DNA of 64,000 bases from SSF14 sp046331245 (lineage in GTDB: Bacteria; Actinomycetota; Acidimicrobiia; Acidimicrobiales; Microtrichaceae), in the NCBI GenBank assembly GCA_046331245.1, contig JAXLRH010000001.1:620001-684000 (forward strand), read 5' to 3'. A program made the position numbers and the translations under genes. Shown piece after piece: positions 45,868-53,788 of the stretch. Each line of letters opens with the position of its first letter. The first letter of the stretch is position 1. The notes beneath the pieces are model-generated. The model made no database searches. It was not told the origin of the DNA and saw nothing but the letters and a program-made list of their open reading frames with translations.

Positions 45868-47220
45868 ATGTCGTTTGATCCCTTTGCGCCGCCGCCACAG
45901 CAAGGGCCGCCCCAGTTCCCCCCGCCGTCCGGCCCGCCTGCGTACTTCGGCGCGGCCCCAGTCGGCCCGCCGAGCGGCCCCCCGGTCGGCCCGCCCACCG
46001 GGCCTCCGCCCGCACCGCTCTCCGCTCCGCCCGCCGGCGCCGGCACCCCTCCGCCGTTCGGCGGGGGCGCCGCCCCGTTCGCTCCGCCCACCGCTGCCGC
46101 ACCGCCGGCATCCGCTCCCGCTCACTCGCGGCCGTGGTTGGTCGCCCTGGGGGTCGGCGCGCTCATCGGGGCGGTCGTCGCCTCGCTGGTCGGCGGCGCC
46201 ATCTACGTGTCCTCGGTCAAGACTCGCACCAGCACGGTGGTCACCGCCGGGTCGTCGACGCGCCCGCCGGTCACGATCGCCGGCGCGCCGCTCGACATCG
46301 GTGCGCTGCTCGACAAGGTGAAGCCGTCGGTCGTGTCGATCCAGATCAGCGCAGGCACCTCGGGTGAGGCGGCCGGTTCGGGGATCGTCGTCGACGACAA
46401 GGGCACCGTGTTGACGAACGCCCATGTGATCGCCGGGGCCGCCGGGTCGAGCACGGCGATCAGCATCGTCTTCCACGACGGCGACAAGCGGCCGGCGACC
46501 CTGGTGGGGAGCTTCCCCGACCAGGATGTGGCGCTCGTCCGCACCACCGAGCCGAAGGCCACCACGGCCGCCGACCTCGGGAGCTCGGACCAGTTGCAGG
46601 TCGGCGACGACGTCATCGCCATCGGCAACGCGCTCAACCTCGGGGCGCAGCCCAGCGTCACGAAGGGGATCGTGTCGGCACTCAACCGCGCCCTGTCCGC
46701 CGAGGGTGAGCAGCTCGATCACCTCATCCAGACCGACGCCGCGATCAACCCCGGCAACTCCGGCGGCCCGTTGGTGAACGCGTACGGGCAGGTCGTGGGC
46801 ATGAACACCGCGATCATCCAGAACAGCCAGAGCGTGGGCTTCGCACTGTCGATCGACGCCGTGAAGCCGTTGATCCAGGACATCGAGAACGGCAAGGGGG
46901 CGGTGAGCGGCGACAGCCCCTTCCTCGGCGTGGTCACCACCGACCTCTCCGACCAGTCCGCCGACGTGATCAGCCAGTTCCGGATCCAGGTCGACGCCGG
47001 AGCGTTCGTCGCCGACGTGCAGGCGGGCTCGGCGGCGCAGACGGCCGGGCTGCAGCCCGGCGACGTCATCACCGCGATCGACGGCAAGAAGGTGGACGCC
47101 AACGAGGACGTGGGAGCCGACATCCGCGACCGCAAGCCCGGCGACCGCATCACGATCACCTACGAGCGCGACGGGTCGTCGAGGTCCGCCGACGCCACCC
47201 TGGGTCGCCGCGGCGGCTGA
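45868..47220 (+). CDS. HtrA/DegP-like membrane serine protease with PDZ domain
   Basis: This 450-aa protein has an N-terminal Pro/Gly-rich cytoplasmic tail (PPSGPPAYFG, repeated GPPxGPP), one membrane helix (WLVALGVGALIGAVVASLVG), a trypsin-like domain and a C-terminal PDZ. The catalytic triad is intact: H186 (TNAHVI), D220 (DQDVALVR) and S298 (GNSGGPL). The start is ATG 45868, after AAGGAG. It degrades misfolded proteins outside the membrane. An inactive-looking relative is encoded at 56549-57760. Confidence 0.93.
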   Translation: MSFDPFAPPPQQGPPQFPPPSGPPAYFGAAPVGPPSGPPVGPPTGPPPAPLSAPPAGAGTPPPFGGGAAPFAPPTAAAPPASAPAHSRPWLVALGVGALIGAVVASLVGGAIYVSSVKTRTSTVVTAGSSTRPPVTIAGAPLDIGALLDKVKPSVVSIQISAGTSGEAAGSGIVVDDKGTVLTNAHVIAGAAGSSTAISIVFHDGDKRPATLVGSFPDQDVALVRTTEPKATTAADLGSSDQLQVGDDVIAIGNALNLGAQPSVTKGIVSALNRALSAEGEQLDHLIQTDAAINPGNSGGPLVNAYGQVVGMNTAIIQNSQSVGFALSIDAVKPLIQDIENGKGAVSGDSPFLGVVTTDLSDQSADVISQFRIQVDAGAFVADVQAGSAAQTAGLQPGDVITAIDGKKVDANEDVGADIRDRKPGDRITITYERDGSSRSADATLGRRGG

Positions 47221-47273
47221 GGCCCGGCGTCCGTCCACTACACTTCTCCGAGCTTTCTATCCAGGAGTCCCTC

Positions 47274-47555
47274 ATGTCCGACATCGCGCCCCTGAACACC
47301 GAGCCGCCCCGCGCGTCCGTCACGGTGGTGTACCTCGGCCCGGTCGCGCCGCACTGGGACGTCCGCTCCGACTTCGGCGAGAAGGCGCTCGTCGACGAGT
47401 TCCATCGTCGGCTCAACGCCCGTCTCATGCTCGTGCCGCCGCACGATCCGCAGTTCCGGCGCAACCGCGAGCGGGTCATCCGCGACGCCGAGCGCGAGAA
47501 CATCATGCTCGCCTGGGATCCGCCCGAGCTCGCCGACTCCTACAGCTCGCGCTGA
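47274..47555 (+). CDS. Conserved-looking 93-aa protein of unknown function
   Basis: ATG 47274 with an upstream CAGGAGT. Contains SVTVVYLGPVAPHWDVRSDF and FHRRLNARLMLVPPHDPQFRRN; alpha/beta, no signal peptide or membrane helix. I do not recognise the family. Its last 16 bp overlap the end of the convergent NUDIX gene. Confidence 0.6.
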   Translation: MSDIAPLNTEPPRASVTVVYLGPVAPHWDVRSDFGEKALVDEFHRRLNARLMLVPPHDPQFRRNRERVIRDAERENIMLAWDPPELADSYSSR

Positions 47556-47965
47556 TCGAACACCGCCCTCGCCAGATCGGCGTCGGCGGGATAGCTGAGC
47601 AACGTCTCCTCGCCGGGCCCGATCCATCGGAGCTCGTCGACCTCGTCGTTGGCGACGAAGTCGGCGGCGACGTCGCCCACGGGCTCCATGAGGAAGTAGC
47701 GCACCCGCTTGTCGCGGAGCGTGCCGCGGCGATCGGTGACGCGGTAGGCGACACGGCCGGCCTCCCCGACGATCCGGCAGCGCAACCCGGTCTCCTCGAA
47801 CACCTCGCGCATCGCGGCGTCGCGGTGCGACTCGCCGGTCTCGAGGTGGCCCTTCGGCAGCGACCAGTCGTCGTGGGCCGGCCGGTGGACCACGGCGACC
47901 CGTCCGGCGGTGTCGACCACCACGCCGCCGGCGGCGCGCACCGGCGGCCGGTCGTCGTCCGGCAC
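47540..47965 (-). CDS. NUDIX hydrolase (MutT1-like, catalytic domain only)
   Basis: This 141-aa protein has the full NUDIX box GHLETGESHRDAAMREVFEE followed by TGL (G-x5-E-x7-REV-x-EE-x-GL). Preceding VVDTAGRVAVVHRPAHDDWS is the usual substrate-loop region. GTG 47965 lies 2 bp after the ppk stop, so it is in the ppk operon. In mycobacteria the MutT1 gene lies next to ppk1, but MutT1 has an added histidine-phosphatase domain that is absent here. Likely substrates are oxidised or polyphosphorylated nucleotides. Confidence 0.88.
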   Translation of the reverse strand: MPDDDRPPVRAAGGVVVDTAGRVAVVHRPAHDDWSLPKGHLETGESHRDAAMREVFEETGLRCRIVGEAGRVAYRVTDRRGTLRDKRVRYFLMEPVGDVAADFVANDEVDELRWIGPGEETLLSYPADADLARAVFDQREL

Positions 47966-47967
47966 GA

Positions 47968-50040
47968 TCAGCGGCCCTGCGATGCCCAGGTGCGGGCCAT
48001 GTCGTGCAGCTCGAGCTGGGAGTCGCGCTCGTTCACCGTGGGCACCTTGCGCCAGGTGTCGTTCGTGAGCGACCAGGCCAGCATGTCGTCGGTGAGCTGC
48101 GTGGACAGCACGTCGTCGAGACGCTCGAGGAGCGTCGGGTTCACCACCGTGATCAGCGCCTCGACGCGGCGATCGAGGTTCCGCGGCATGAGGTCCGCCG
48201 ACCCGAGGTGGATGCTCGGGCGACCGTACCCGGCGCCGTTGGCGAAGCGGTACACCCGGGAGTGCTCGAGGTAGCGCCCGACGAGGCTGCGTACCCGGAT
48301 CGTCTCGGAGAGGCCCGGCACCTGCGGGCGCAGGCAGCAGATGCCGCGGACGATGAGGTCGATGCGGACGCCGTCGGCTGCGGCGGCGTAGAGCTCGTCG
48401 ATCATGTCCGGGTCGACGAGGCTGTTCATCTTCATGGTGATGTGGCCCTCGCCTCGCGGGGTGTGGCCCACCGGCGCCGGGCGCTCGCCGCGGATGAGAC
48501 CGACCAGGTCCGAGCGCATGTGATCGGGCGCCACGAGCAGCCGGAGGTACGACACGTCGCGGCTGTAGCCCGTGAGGAAGTTGAAGAGGTTCTGCACGTC
48601 GATCGCGACGTCGTTCGCCGCGGTGAACAGCCCGAAGTCCTCGTAGGTCCGAGCGGTGCGGGCGTTGTAGTTGCCGGTGCCGACGTGGCAGTAGGCGCGG
48701 ACGGCGTCGCCCTCGGCGCGGGCGACCATGACGATCTTGGTGTGGGTCTTCAGGCCGACGAGGCCGTACACCACGTGCACCCCCGAACGCTCGAGGCGGC
48801 GGGCCCACTCGATGTTGTTCTCCTCGTCGAAGCGTGCCTTGAGCTCGACGAGCGCCACCACCTGCTTGCCCGCCTCGGCGGCGCGGATGAGCGAGGCGAT
48901 GATCGCGCTGTCGCCGGAGGTGCGGTAGAGCGTGACCTTGATCGCCTGGGTGTGACGGTCGTTGGCCGCCTGGTGGATGAACTCCTCGACGGACGTCGTG
49001 AAGCTCTCGTAGGGGTGGTGCACCAGCACGTCGCCCCGGCGGAGGACGGAGAAGAAGTCGCCGGGCACGCCGTTGGCGGCGGTGAACGCCCGGGCGTCGA
49101 CGGGCAGGGCGACGGGGAACTTCAGGTCGGGGCGGTCGAGCGCGTACACGGACCAGAGGCCGGCGAGGTCGAGCGGGCCGGCGTGGCGGTGCACCTGCTC
49201 GTCCTCCATCTCGAGCTCCCGCTGCAGGAGGTCGACCATCTCGTCGCTCATCGCCGCCGGCACCTCGAGGCGAACGGGCGTGCCGAAGCGGCGTCGGCGC
49301 ACCTCGATCTCGACGGCCTCGAGCAGGTCCTCGGCGTCCTCCTCCTCCAGGTCGAGGTCGGCGTTGCGGGTGACCCGGAACGTCTGGTGCTCGTCGATCA
49401 CCATGCCGCAGAACAGCCGGTCGAGATGGGCGGAGATGACCTGCTCGAGTGGGACGAGTCGCTCGCGGTCCTCGGTGACGAAGAAGCGGGGCAGGGAGGC
49501 AGGCAGCTTCAGACGGGCGAACCGCTGCTCGCCGTCCTCCGGGTCGTGCACGCGGATCGCCAGGTTGAGGGAGAGGTTCGAGATGTCGGGGAAGGGGTGG
49601 CCGGGATCGACCGCGAGGGGGGTGAGGATCGGGAAGATCCGGCGGTCGAACTCGGCCCGCAGGAACTTCTGGTCGGCGTCGTCGAGCTCGTTCCACTGGC
49701 AGAACCGCACCCCGGCCTCCGCCAGCGCCGGCACCAGCTCGTTGAGGAAGATGCCGTCGGCGCGACGGGTGAGCACCGCCACCTGGCCCGAGATCAGCGT
49801 CATCTGCTGGCTCGCCGTGAGCCCGTCGGGGCTCAGGTCGGCCACGCCGGCCTCCACCTGGTCGAGCAGGCCGGCCGCCCGCACCTGGAAGAACTCGTCC
49901 AGGTTCTGGCTGAAGATGGCCAGGAACTTGGCGCGTTCGAGCGGCGGAACAGTCGGATCGGCGGCGATCGCCAGGACGCGTTCGTCGAACTCGAGCCACG
50001 ACAGCTCGCGATTGATGAACCGTCCCGGATCGCCGTCCAC
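47968..50040 (-). CDS. ppk: Polyphosphate kinase
   Basis: This 690-aa PPK1 makes polyphosphate from ATP. N-terminal RFINRELSWLEFDERVLAIA, middle DVLVHHPYESF and QAIKVTLYRTSGDS, then VVYGLVGLKTHTKIVMVAR with the catalytic His context and CHVGTGNYNARTARTYED, LRLLVAPDHMR and FSQNLDEFFQVRAAG near the start are all diagnostic. Length is normal. Transcribed away from the PHO-box region (50147-50179), so it may be phosphate-starvation controlled together with pstB on the other strand. Confidence 0.96.
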   Translation of the reverse strand: MDGDPGRFINRELSWLEFDERVLAIAADPTVPPLERAKFLAIFSQNLDEFFQVRAAGLLDQVEAGVADLSPDGLTASQQMTLISGQVAVLTRRADGIFLNELVPALAEAGVRFCQWNELDDADQKFLRAEFDRRIFPILTPLAVDPGHPFPDISNLSLNLAIRVHDPEDGEQRFARLKLPASLPRFFVTEDRERLVPLEQVISAHLDRLFCGMVIDEHQTFRVTRNADLDLEEEDAEDLLEAVEIEVRRRRFGTPVRLEVPAAMSDEMVDLLQRELEMEDEQVHRHAGPLDLAGLWSVYALDRPDLKFPVALPVDARAFTAANGVPGDFFSVLRRGDVLVHHPYESFTTSVEEFIHQAANDRHTQAIKVTLYRTSGDSAIIASLIRAAEAGKQVVALVELKARFDEENNIEWARRLERSGVHVVYGLVGLKTHTKIVMVARAEGDAVRAYCHVGTGNYNARTARTYEDFGLFTAANDVAIDVQNLFNFLTGYSRDVSYLRLLVAPDHMRSDLVGLIRGERPAPVGHTPRGEGHITMKMNSLVDPDMIDELYAAAADGVRIDLIVRGICCLRPQVPGLSETIRVRSLVGRYLEHSRVYRFANGAGYGRPSIHLGSADLMPRNLDRRVEALITVVNPTLLERLDDVLSTQLTDDMLAWSLTNDTWRKVPTVNERDSQLELHDMARTWASQGR

Positions 50041-50146
50041 GTGGTGAATGGTACCGACGTGTCAAGACACTCCATCTGGCGCTCCGGGCCGCTCCGAGGG
50101 TCCCGACAGGCCCTGCGGGGCTCCCGGCGGGGTCGCATCGCCCAAC

Positions 50147-50179
50147 GTTCCGGGAGCGTTCACCTCGTGTTCACCTGAC
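50147..50179. promoter_or_regulatory. PHO box: three direct 11-bp units
   Basis: Units GTTCCGGGAGC (50147-50157), GTTCACCTCGT (50158-50168) and GTTCACCTGAC (50169-50179) are contiguous. The last two match the GTTCAYC core of actinobacterial phosphate regulator sites; the first matches only GTTC. The block lies between ppk (minus) and pstB (plus), upstream of the likely regulator genes senX3-regX3, so it fits direct autoregulation. The remainder of the 221-bp gap holds a weak TACTTT -10-like box at 50207-50212. Confidence 0.7.
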
Positions 50180-50261
50180 CGGGGTCCCGCCGACATCGAG
50201 CCTGCGTACTTTTCGATCACGAAACGCCGGTCTGCGAGACTTTCGACGAGGTGGACACCCA

Positions 50262-51143
50262 GTGACGATGAACGATCGAGCCGGTCTCCCGAGCACCGCA
50301 GCCGCGCCGTCGACCGACGGCCGGCGACCGGAGGACGAGGAGATTCCCAGGGTGGTGACCGAAGCCGTCTTCGAGACTCGTGACCTGTCCGTCCTCTACT
50401 CGGGCTTCCGCGCCGTCCGCGACGTCAACCTCACGATCCGGCGTGGCGAGATCACCGCGTTCATCGGCTCCTCGGGATGCGGCAAGTCGACGGTGCTGCG
50501 CTGCTTCAACCGCATGAACGACCTCATCGACGGCGCGAAGGTCGAGGGCACGCTCACGTACCGCGGCGTCGACCTGTACGACCCGGAGGTCAACCCGGTC
50601 GAGGTGCGACGCCGCATCGGCATGGTGTTCCAGAAGCCGAACCCGTTCCCCAAGTCGATCTGGCACAACATCGCGTACGGGCCCCGCGTGGCCGGCGTGA
50701 AGAAGAAGTCCGAGCTCGACGACATCGTCGAGCGCTCGCTCCGGCGCGCAGCCCTCTGGGACGAGGTGAAGGACCGCCTCGACCAGTCGGCGATGGGCAT
50801 GTCCGGCGGTCAGCAGCAGCGGCTCTGCATCGCCCGGGCCATCGCGTCCGAGCCCGAGGTGCTGCTCATGGACGAGCCGTGCTCTGCGCTCGACCCCATC
50901 GCCACCGCGCGGGTCGAGGACCTGATGCGCGAGCTGCGCGACGACTACACGATCGTGATCGTGACCCACAACATGCAGCAGGCGGCGCGGGCGTCGGACA
51001 TGACCGCGTTCTTCGGGGTGGAGGTCAACGAGGAGGGCGACCGCCGCACCGGCATGCTCGTCGAGTGCGACGAGACGGCCCGGATCTTCTCGAACCCGTC
51101 CGACGAACGCACCGAGAACTACATCACGGGCCGGGTGGGTTGA
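50262..51143 (+). CDS. pstB: Phosphate ABC transporter ATP-binding protein
   Basis: This 293-aa ATPase has VNLTIRRGEITAFIGSSGCG ending in the Walker A GSSGCGKST, the PstB-specific KPNPFPKSIWHN, signature MSGGQQQRLCIARA, Walker B VLLMDEPCSALD and THNMQQAARASD. About 30 extra residues precede the family start, so GTG 50262 or ATG 50268 are both possible. pstS, pstC and pstA are not beside it; upstream is ppk. The gene is followed without gap by phoU. Confidence 0.93.
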   Translation: MTMNDRAGLPSTAAAPSTDGRRPEDEEIPRVVTEAVFETRDLSVLYSGFRAVRDVNLTIRRGEITAFIGSSGCGKSTVLRCFNRMNDLIDGAKVEGTLTYRGVDLYDPEVNPVEVRRRIGMVFQKPNPFPKSIWHNIAYGPRVAGVKKKSELDDIVERSLRRAALWDEVKDRLDQSAMGMSGGQQQRLCIARAIASEPEVLLMDEPCSALDPIATARVEDLMRELRDDYTIVIVTHNMQQAARASDMTAFFGVEVNEEGDRRTGMLVECDETARIFSNPSDERTENYITGRVG

Positions 51144-51865
51144 TGACCGACGCCGACCTCCGCATCGAGTTCCACGAATCGCTCGACGAGCTCCGCGACG
51201 ACATCGTCCGGCTCGGCGCCCTCACCGTCGAGACCATCGGCAAGGGCACCGCGGCGATGCTCGACCGCGACCTCCAGGCGGCGCAGCGCCTGATCGACGG
51301 CGACGACCTCATCGACACGCTGGCGATCGGCATCGAGGAGAGCTGCTACCGCATCCTGGCGTTGCAGCAGCCGATGGCCCGCGACCTCCGGTTCATCGTG
51401 TGCTCGCTCCGTCTCGCGAGCGAGCTCGAGCGGTCGGCCGACCTGATGGTGAACATCTGCAAGGCGTCGCGTCGCATCTACGACGTCACGATGAGCCCGA
51501 CCGTGCGGAGCCTCATCGAGGACATGAGCATCGAGGCGGCCTCGCTCACGCGGAAGGCGATCGATTCGTTCGTCGAGAGCGACGACGGCATGGCCTCCGC
51601 GCTCGACGACATCGACGACCGGCTGGACGACCTGCAGGTCGAGTTCATCGAGGCCGTGTTCAGCTCGCACGAGGACGCCCGCCTCGAGCTGCGGTCGGCC
51701 GTGCAGCTCGCGCTCGTCGGCCGCTACTACGAGCGCATCGGCGATCACGCGGTGAACATGGGCGAGCGCATCACGTTCATGGTCACCGGCTGGCTCCCCG
51801 AGCACGCCGCCGTCGCACGGCTCGAGCTGAAGAACCGTCGCGGCTCACCCGACGGGATGGGCTGA
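51143..51865 (+). CDS. phoU: Phosphate transport regulator PhoU
   Basis: This 240-aa helical protein has two three-helix bundles: FHESLDELRDDIVRLGALTV, LIDGDDLIDTLAIGIEESCY, then the repeat region YYERIGDHAVNMGERITFMV with the (E/D)xxxD metal-binding residues. PhoU damps the PhoR-type kinase when phosphate is plentiful via PstB. ATG 51143 shares a base with the pstB stop (TGATG). The next gene is the kinase, so the whole sensing path lies in one operon. Confidence 0.93.
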   Translation: MTDADLRIEFHESLDELRDDIVRLGALTVETIGKGTAAMLDRDLQAAQRLIDGDDLIDTLAIGIEESCYRILALQQPMARDLRFIVCSLRLASELERSADLMVNICKASRRIYDVTMSPTVRSLIEDMSIEAASLTRKAIDSFVESDDGMASALDDIDDRLDDLQVEFIEAVFSSHEDARLELRSAVQLALVGRYYERIGDHAVNMGERITFMVTGWLPEHAAVARLELKNRRGSPDGMG

Positions 51866-51866
51866 C

Positions 51867-53084
51867 GTGGTCGCCGTCGTCATCGTCCTGGCGATCGCGC
51901 TCGCTGCGGCCGTCGCCGTCATCGTCGTGCTGCTGGGTCAGCTGAACGCTGCGGCCGCCCCGGTGCCCGCACCGGTCGAGGCGCCGGTGCCCGCCGTGCC
52001 GGAGGAGCCGTCGCTGTCCCGCCTCGTCGCGGCGCTCGACGCGCTCAGCCTGGGCGTCGTGGTCGCCGACGCCGACGAGGTGCTCGGGTTCCAGAACCGC
52101 TCCGCGCAGGCGATCCTGTCGTCGCGCGACTCGCGCTCGATCATCAACCGGGCGGTCCGCGAGCTGCTGGTCGCCGCCGTCCGCGGCGAGTCCGGCGAGC
52201 GCGAGATCGACCTGTTCGGCCCGCCGAAGGCCACCTACCTCATCCGCGCCGTGCCACTCGCCGCTTCGCCCGGCCAGGGCGTTCCCGGTGGAGGCGGCAG
52301 CGTCGCGGTGGTCGAGGACATCACCGAGCGCCGGCGTACCGACCAGGTTCGGCGGGACTTCGTGTCCAACATCTCCCACGAGCTCAAGACGCCGGTGGGC
52401 GCCCTCGGGCTGCTCGCCGAGACGCTCCGCGACGAGACCGACCTCCAGACGATCCGCCGGTTCACCGAGAGGATGGGCTTCGAGGTCGCACGCCTGTCGC
52501 GCACCATCGACGACCTCCTCGAGCTGAGCCGCATCGAGTTCGGCGACGACCTCTTCATCGACGAGGGTCCCGTCGGCGCGATGGTGGAGGAGGCCGTCGG
52601 TCGCTTCCGCAGCGCAGCCGAGGCGCGCGGCATCGAGCTGCGCACCGGCGGTGACACGTCCGTCGTCGTCCGCTGCGACGGCCGGCAGGTCACGAGCGCG
52701 GTCAGCAACCTCGTCGACAACGCGGTGAAGTACAGCCCCGACGGCGCGTCCGTCTCGGTCGACGTATCGGCGACCGACACCACCGTGTCGATCCGGGTGA
52801 GCGACACCGGCGATGGCATCCCGACCCGCGACCTCGACCGCGTGTTCGAGCGCTTCTACCGGGTCGACCGGGCGCGGAGCCGCGACACCGGCGGCACCGG
52901 GCTCGGCCTGGCCATCGTCCGGCACGTGGCGCAGAACCACGGCGGCGAGGTGTCGGTGCGCTCGAAGGAGGGCCAGGGGTCGGAGTTCACCCTCACCCTG
53001 CCGCTCGCCGGTCCGCACGGTCGGGTCGATCAGCAGCAGCAGCAACTCGAGCTGGAGCCAGACACCCCGGAGGTGCACGCGTGA
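51867..53084 (+). CDS. senX3: Phosphate sensor histidine kinase (SenX3/PhoR type)
   Basis: This 405-aa kinase has one N-terminal membrane helix (residues about 2-24), a PAS-like domain (GVVVADADEVLGFQNRSAQA), HisKA with H171 in NISHELKTPVG, and an ATPase domain with NLVDNAVKYSPDG, DTGDGIP, FERFYRVDRARSR and GTGLGLAIV. The single helix without a large external loop is the SenX3 layout; signals come from PstB/PhoU. It ends in a short Gln-rich tail (QQQQQLELE). Overlaps regX3 (GTGA). Confidence 0.9.
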   Translation: MVAVVIVLAIALAAAVAVIVVLLGQLNAAAAPVPAPVEAPVPAVPEEPSLSRLVAALDALSLGVVVADADEVLGFQNRSAQAILSSRDSRSIINRAVRELLVAAVRGESGEREIDLFGPPKATYLIRAVPLAASPGQGVPGGGGSVAVVEDITERRRTDQVRRDFVSNISHELKTPVGALGLLAETLRDETDLQTIRRFTERMGFEVARLSRTIDDLLELSRIEFGDDLFIDEGPVGAMVEEAVGRFRSAAEARGIELRTGGDTSVVVRCDGRQVTSAVSNLVDNAVKYSPDGASVSVDVSATDTTVSIRVSDTGDGIPTRDLDRVFERFYRVDRARSRDTGGTGLGLAIVRHVAQNHGGEVSVRSKEGQGSEFTLTLPLAGPHGRVDQQQQQLELEPDTPEVHA

Positions 53085-53779
53085 GCGCGAACCCGGTGAT
53101 CCTCGTCGTGGAGGACGAGGAGTCCTACGTCGAGGCCCTGAACGTCGGCCTCCGGCGCGAGGGGTTCGTCGTCGAGATCGCTCGAACCGGCCCCGAGGCG
53201 CTGAGCCGCTTCGAGGCGGTCGAGCCCGATCTCATCCTCCTCGACGTCATGCTGCCGGGCGTGTCCGGCGTGGACGTGTGCCGGGAGATCCGGTCGCGTT
53301 CGTCGGTGCCGATCATCATGGTCACGGCGAAGTCCTCGGAGATCGACACGGTCGTGGGCCTCGAGGTCGGGGCGGACGACTACGTGACGAAGCCGTACCG
53401 GCTGCGCGAGCTGGTGGCCCGCATCCGTGCGGTGCTGCGTCGCCGCAGTGGCTGGTCCGAGCAGGCGCCGCGCGAAGACCTGGTGACGGTCGGCGATGTC
53501 GAGATCAACGTCGACAGCCGCGAGGTGCACCTGGCGGGCAAGCTGGTCGCCCTGCCGTTGAAGGAGTACGAGCTCCTGCTCCTGCTGATGGAGAACCCGG
53601 GCCGGGTGCTCACCCGCGGCACGATCATCGATCGGGTCTGGGGCTACGACTACGTGGGCGACACCAAGACGCTCGACGTCCACGTGAAGCGCCTCCGGGC
53701 GAAGATCGAGGACGACCCCGCCTCGCCCACGCGGCTGCTCACGGTGCGCGGCGTGGGGTACAAGTTCGCGGCGTCCTAA
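53081..53779 (+). CDS. regX3: Response regulator (RegX3/PhoP type)
   Basis: This 232-aa OmpR-family regulator has the acidic pocket EDEE, phospho-acceptor D55 in LILLDVMLPG, Thr in MVTAKSSE and Lys in YVTKPYR, and a winged-helix DNA-binding domain with LPLKEYELLLLLMENPGRVL, WGYDYVGDTKTLDVHVKRLR and VRGVGYKF. It is coupled to its kinase. Likely targets include the PHO box at 50147-50179 of its own operon. Confidence 0.92.
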   Translation: MSANPVILVVEDEESYVEALNVGLRREGFVVEIARTGPEALSRFEAVEPDLILLDVMLPGVSGVDVCREIRSRSSVPIIMVTAKSSEIDTVVGLEVGADDYVTKPYRLRELVARIRAVLRRRSGWSEQAPREDLVTVGDVEINVDSREVHLAGKLVALPLKEYELLLLLMENPGRVLTRGTIIDRVWGYDYVGDTKTLDVHVKRLRAKIEDDPASPTRLLTVRGVGYKFAAS

Positions 53780-53788
53780 CATCGGAGG

